This document shows positions 24,024 to 25,933 of a DNA stretch of 25,933 nt, piece after piece. The notes beneath the pieces are model-generated. The model worked only from the letters and a program-made list of their open reading frames with translations, was not told where the DNA came from and searched no databases. The translations under genes were made by a program, and so were the position numbers. Numbering within the stretch: position 1 is the first letter of the stretch; each line of letters begins with the position of its first letter. The stretch spans positions 1-25,933 of the forward strand of contig JAKAZC010000004.1 of the NCBI GenBank assembly GCA_021826655.1, given 5' to 3'. Origin of the DNA: Actinomycetes bacterium. Lineage in GTDB: Bacteria; Actinomycetota; Acidimicrobiia; Acidimicrobiales; RAAP-2.

Positions 24024-25039
24024 GCGACATCGGACCCATCGGTCGCGCCGTTCGTCGAAGGAGCTCCGTGTGGGGCGGCCGGCCTGGCGCGGTCGTAGGC
24101 GGTGACGATGTCGGCAACGATCTTGTGCCGGACCACGTCCTGGGCCTTCAGGTGGACGAAGGCGAGATCGGGCACGGCACCCAGGACCTGCTCGAGTCCC
24201 ACCAGTCCGGAACGGCCACCGGGGAGGTCCACCTGGGTCATGTCGCCGGTGACGACTGCCTTCGAACCGAAGCCGATTCGGGTCAGGAACATCTTCATCT
24301 GCTCGGGGCTGGTGTTCTGGGCCTCGTCCAGGATGATGAAGGAGTCGTTGAGGGTCCGGCCGCGCATGAACGCCAGGGGAGCCACCTCGATCGATCCCTT
24401 GTCGATGAGCCGCTGGGCACCTTCGGCCTCGAGGAGCTCGTGCAGCGCGTCGTAGAGGGGTCGGAGATATGGATCGACCTTGGCCAGCATGTCTCCGGGC
24501 AGGAAGCCCAGGCGCTCGCCGGCCTCCACGGCGGGGCGGGTCAGGATGATCCGGCTGACCTGGCGGGCCTGCAGTGCCTGGACGGCCAGGGCGACCGCCA
24601 GATATGACTTGCCGGTCCCTGCCGGACCGATGCCGAAGGTGACGATGTTGCGGCCGATGGCATCCGCGTACGCCTTCTGCCCGCCGGTCTTCGGGCGCAC
24701 GGCCCGACCCCGTGACGACCGCACCAGCTCGCTGGTCAGTACCTCGGAGGGACGGACGTCGTCGTGGAGCATGTCGATGGTGCGGGTGAGCTGCACCGCG
24801 TCGAGACCCTGGCCGGACTCGAGCAGGATGATCAGCTCGTGGAACAGCGAGGCCACCCGCTCGGCCGAGGCGGGCCCGTCGGCGCCGCTCCCCTCGATGG
24901 AGACCTCGTTGCCCCGTACGGCGATCCGCACGTCGGGGAACGCGCCCTCGATCTGGCGCAGCAGCGCATCGCGCTGGCCGAGGAGTCCGGCCATCAGGTG
25001 GTTGCCGGGAACGAGGATCTTTACCGGGGTGCCTGCCAC
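24020..25039 (-). CDS. phoH: PhoH-like ATPase
   Basis: A PhoH-family P-loop ATPase of 339 residues. The N-terminal KH-like part (ILVPGNHLMAGLLGQRDALL) precedes the ATPase core with Walker A GPAGTGKSYLA (about 135-145) and Walker B FIILDEAQN, plus TGDMTQVDLPGG and the C-terminal VRHKIVADIV. The family is paired with YbeY across many bacteria and is suspected to act in RNA metabolism; PhoH2 relatives are RNA helicases. GTG at 25039 is chosen because KILVPGNH is where relatives begin; the frame continues upstream through non-conserved sequence. It heads the phoH-ybeY-corC-era operon. Confidence 0.95.
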   Translation of the reverse strand: MAGTPVKILVPGNHLMAGLLGQRDALLRQIEGAFPDVRIAVRGNEVSIEGSGADGPASAERVASLFHELIILLESGQGLDAVQLTRTIDMLHDDVRPSEVLTSELVRSSRGRAVRPKTGGQKAYADAIGRNIVTFGIGPAGTGKSYLAVALAVQALQARQVSRIILTRPAVEAGERLGFLPGDMLAKVDPYLRPLYDALHELLEAEGAQRLIDKGSIEVAPLAFMRGRTLNDSFIILDEAQNTSPEQMKMFLTRIGFGSKAVVTGDMTQVDLPGGRSGLVGLEQVLGAVPDLAFVHLKAQDVVRHKIVADIVTAYDRARPAAPHGAPSTNGATDGSDVA

Positions 25040-25055
25040 GTGCGCTCTGCCTGCG

Positions 25056-25061
25056 ACCCTA
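25056..25061 (-). promoter_or_regulatory. Candidate -10 for the phoH operon
   Basis: TAGGGT on the minus strand, 16 nt before the GTG at 25039, in the 133-base gap after the HIT gene. The predicted leader is about 10 nt. No -35 match is seen. Confidence 0.35.
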
Positions 25062-25172
25062 CCAGCGGCCCGGTACCCCCCGGACAGTTCGCCGCGCCCC
25101 GTCCGCAACCCGTCGACCGGTGGGGCTACGGACCAGGCGGCAGGAGCCCCGGTGCGGCGCGGTGGAGGTCGC

Positions 25173-25532
25173 TCAGCCGGGAGGCCAGTCGAACGACCGC
25201 CCACCCATCAGGTGGAGGTGGAGGTGGGGCACCGTGTTCGAGGCGTCGGGGCCGACGTTGAACGTGAGCCGGTAGCCGCGGTCCTCGCCCGCGATCCCCT
25301 CGGCTTCCGCGACGGCACGGGCCGCGATCAGGAGCGCTGCGACGTCGTCGGCGTCACCGGGGCCCACCGTCCCGGCGTGGACGATGTGGTTCCGCGGCAC
25401 CACCAGCACATGCACCGGAGCCTGGGGGGCGATGTCCCGGAAGGCCACCGTGCGGTCGTCGCGACGAACCACGTCTGCGGGGATGTCCCCGGCCACGATG
25501 CCGCAGAACAGGCAGTCCGAGTCGGTCGTCAC
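25173..25532 (-). CDS. HIT family nucleotide-binding protein
   Basis: A 119-residue HINT-like hydrolase of the histidine triad superfamily. These enzymes cleave AMP or other groups from nucleoside phosphoramidates and related adducts. The N-terminal CLFCGIVAGDIPADVV, the central FRDIAPQAPVHVLVVPR and the catalytic triad HLHLHLMGG near the C-terminus are complete. The natural substrate is unknown. GTG at 25532 begins 10 bases after the HTH gene, so the two are probably one transcript. Confidence 0.94.
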   Translation of the reverse strand: MTTDSDCLFCGIVAGDIPADVVRRDDRTVAFRDIAPQAPVHVLVVPRNHIVHAGTVGPGDADDVAALLIAARAVAEAEGIAGEDRGYRLTFNVGPDASNTVPHLHLHLMGGRSFDWPPG

Positions 25533-25542
25533 CGTTCGGCGC

Positions 25543-25845
25543 TCAACCCTCGGCCGCCAACGGCTGGCGCGACGACCCGTTGCCGTTGGATCCGTCCCCG
25601 CGCACGACGCGGGCCGGTCCCTTCACCTCGGGGTAGAGGTGCTCGAGGCTGCCCGGCACGATGCGGCTCGATTCGATGTAGGCGTCGACGTCGGTCTCCT
25701 GGAGCCGGATGACCCGACCGAACTTGTATGCGGCCAGCCCACCTTCGTCGATGAACCGGTACAGGCTGCGCAGGGTGACCCCCAGGCGCTCCGCCGCCTC
25801 CTTCGTACTCAGCCAGGTGATCTGGCCACGGGCGGCGTCTGCCAT
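25543..25845 (-). CDS. Excisionase-type helix-turn-helix protein
   Basis: A 100-residue DNA-binding protein. The winged helix-turn-helix of the excisionase/MerR-like HTH_17 type covers about residues 11-60: LSTKEAAERLGVTLRSLYRF, then the turn and wing GLAAYKFGRVIRL. The remaining 40 residues are polar and probably flexible. In actinobacteria such stand-alone domains include developmental regulators of the BldC kind as well as phage excisionases; no integrase is nearby, so a cellular regulator is more likely. Its ATG shares one base with the stop of the partial gene upstream (TGATG). Confidence 0.85.
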   Translation of the reverse strand: MADAARGQITWLSTKEAAERLGVTLRSLYRFIDEGGLAAYKFGRVIRLQETDVDAYIESSRIVPGSLEHLYPEVKGPARVVRGDGSNGNGSSRQPLAAEG

Positions 25846-25933
25846 CAGACCGCGACGAGCAGCCCGAGCTCGTCCAGTCGGGCACCCATGCTGTCCGGGG
25901 TGACCCCGAACAGGCAGGCGATGGCCCGCACGT
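25845..25933 (-). CDS. C-terminal end of a gene cut by the window edge
   Basis: The last 28 codons of a minus-strand gene that begins beyond the window: VRAIACLFGVTPDSMGARLD followed by ELGLLVAV and TGA. The pattern (LFGVT..SM..RL.ELGLL) resembles the C-terminal end of ImmA/IrrE-type metallopeptidases, which often pair with HTH regulators. This is a guess from 28 residues. The stop overlaps the start of the HTH gene by one base, supporting that it is coding. Confidence 0.55.
   Translation of the reverse strand, partial: VRAIACLFGVTPDSMGARLDELGLLVAV

Noticed and set aside
25543..25845. Phage excisionase marking a prophage
   Set aside because: No integrase, attachment site or other phage gene in view; neighbours are housekeeping genes.

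Overview
The window is a high-GC (about 70%) bacterial chromosome segment of housekeeping genes. Frequent GTG starts, -10-like TANNNT hexamers placed directly at start codons, and the gene neighbourhood (phoH-ybeY-corC-era, recO-uppS, glyS, dnaG) point to an actinobacterium. A deep-branching class such as Acidimicrobiia is my guess; no 16S or ribosomal protein gene is present to settle it. No phage, insertion sequence or CRISPR array was seen.

Layout. 1-1000: a stretch without a convincing gene, then tRNA-Asn(GTT) on the minus strand behind a strong leader hairpin, and a small single-TM protein on the plus strand. 1021-1785: a PrmC/HemK-like methyltransferase whose NPPY motif is altered; it converges on rpoD so tightly that the two TAG stops share one CTAG. 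1782-8019 (minus): ppdK, then dnaG and rpoD (sigA), the last two overlapping by ATGA. PPDK carries an unusual lysine/threonine repeat tail. 8218-9570 (minus): glyS. 9630-13992 (minus): a coupled operon uppS, small membrane protein, recO, phr, hemW. 14107-21198 (plus): a block of TSUP permease, cysteine-rich protein, DinG-type helicase, TPR protein and two glycosyltransferases. 21254-25933 (minus): HTH protein, HIT protein, phoH, ybeY, a CorC-like CBS protein and era, ending in a shared bidirectional hairpin with the plus-strand block.

How it fits together. The minus-strand genes cover replication initiation and transcription (DnaG, primary sigma), translation and ribosome maturation (GlyRS, YbeY, Era, tRNA-Asn), repair (RecO, photolyase), cell-wall lipid carrier (UppS) and central carbon (PPDK). 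They look like a conserved actinobacterial backbone into which the 7-kb plus-strand block is set. Gene boundaries are very tight: nine junctions overlap by 1-4 bases. Where a transcription unit must begin anew, a -10-like hexamer sits 6-8 nt before the start codon, suggesting leaderless mRNAs. Units end in GC-rich hairpins without U-tracts, two of which have the stop codon inside the loop with identical geometry.

No clearly new defence or mobile system was found. The best leads are the PPDK tail, the stop-in-loop hairpins, the ppdK 5' hairpin, the altered methyltransferase motif and the TSUP/cysteine-rich pair.
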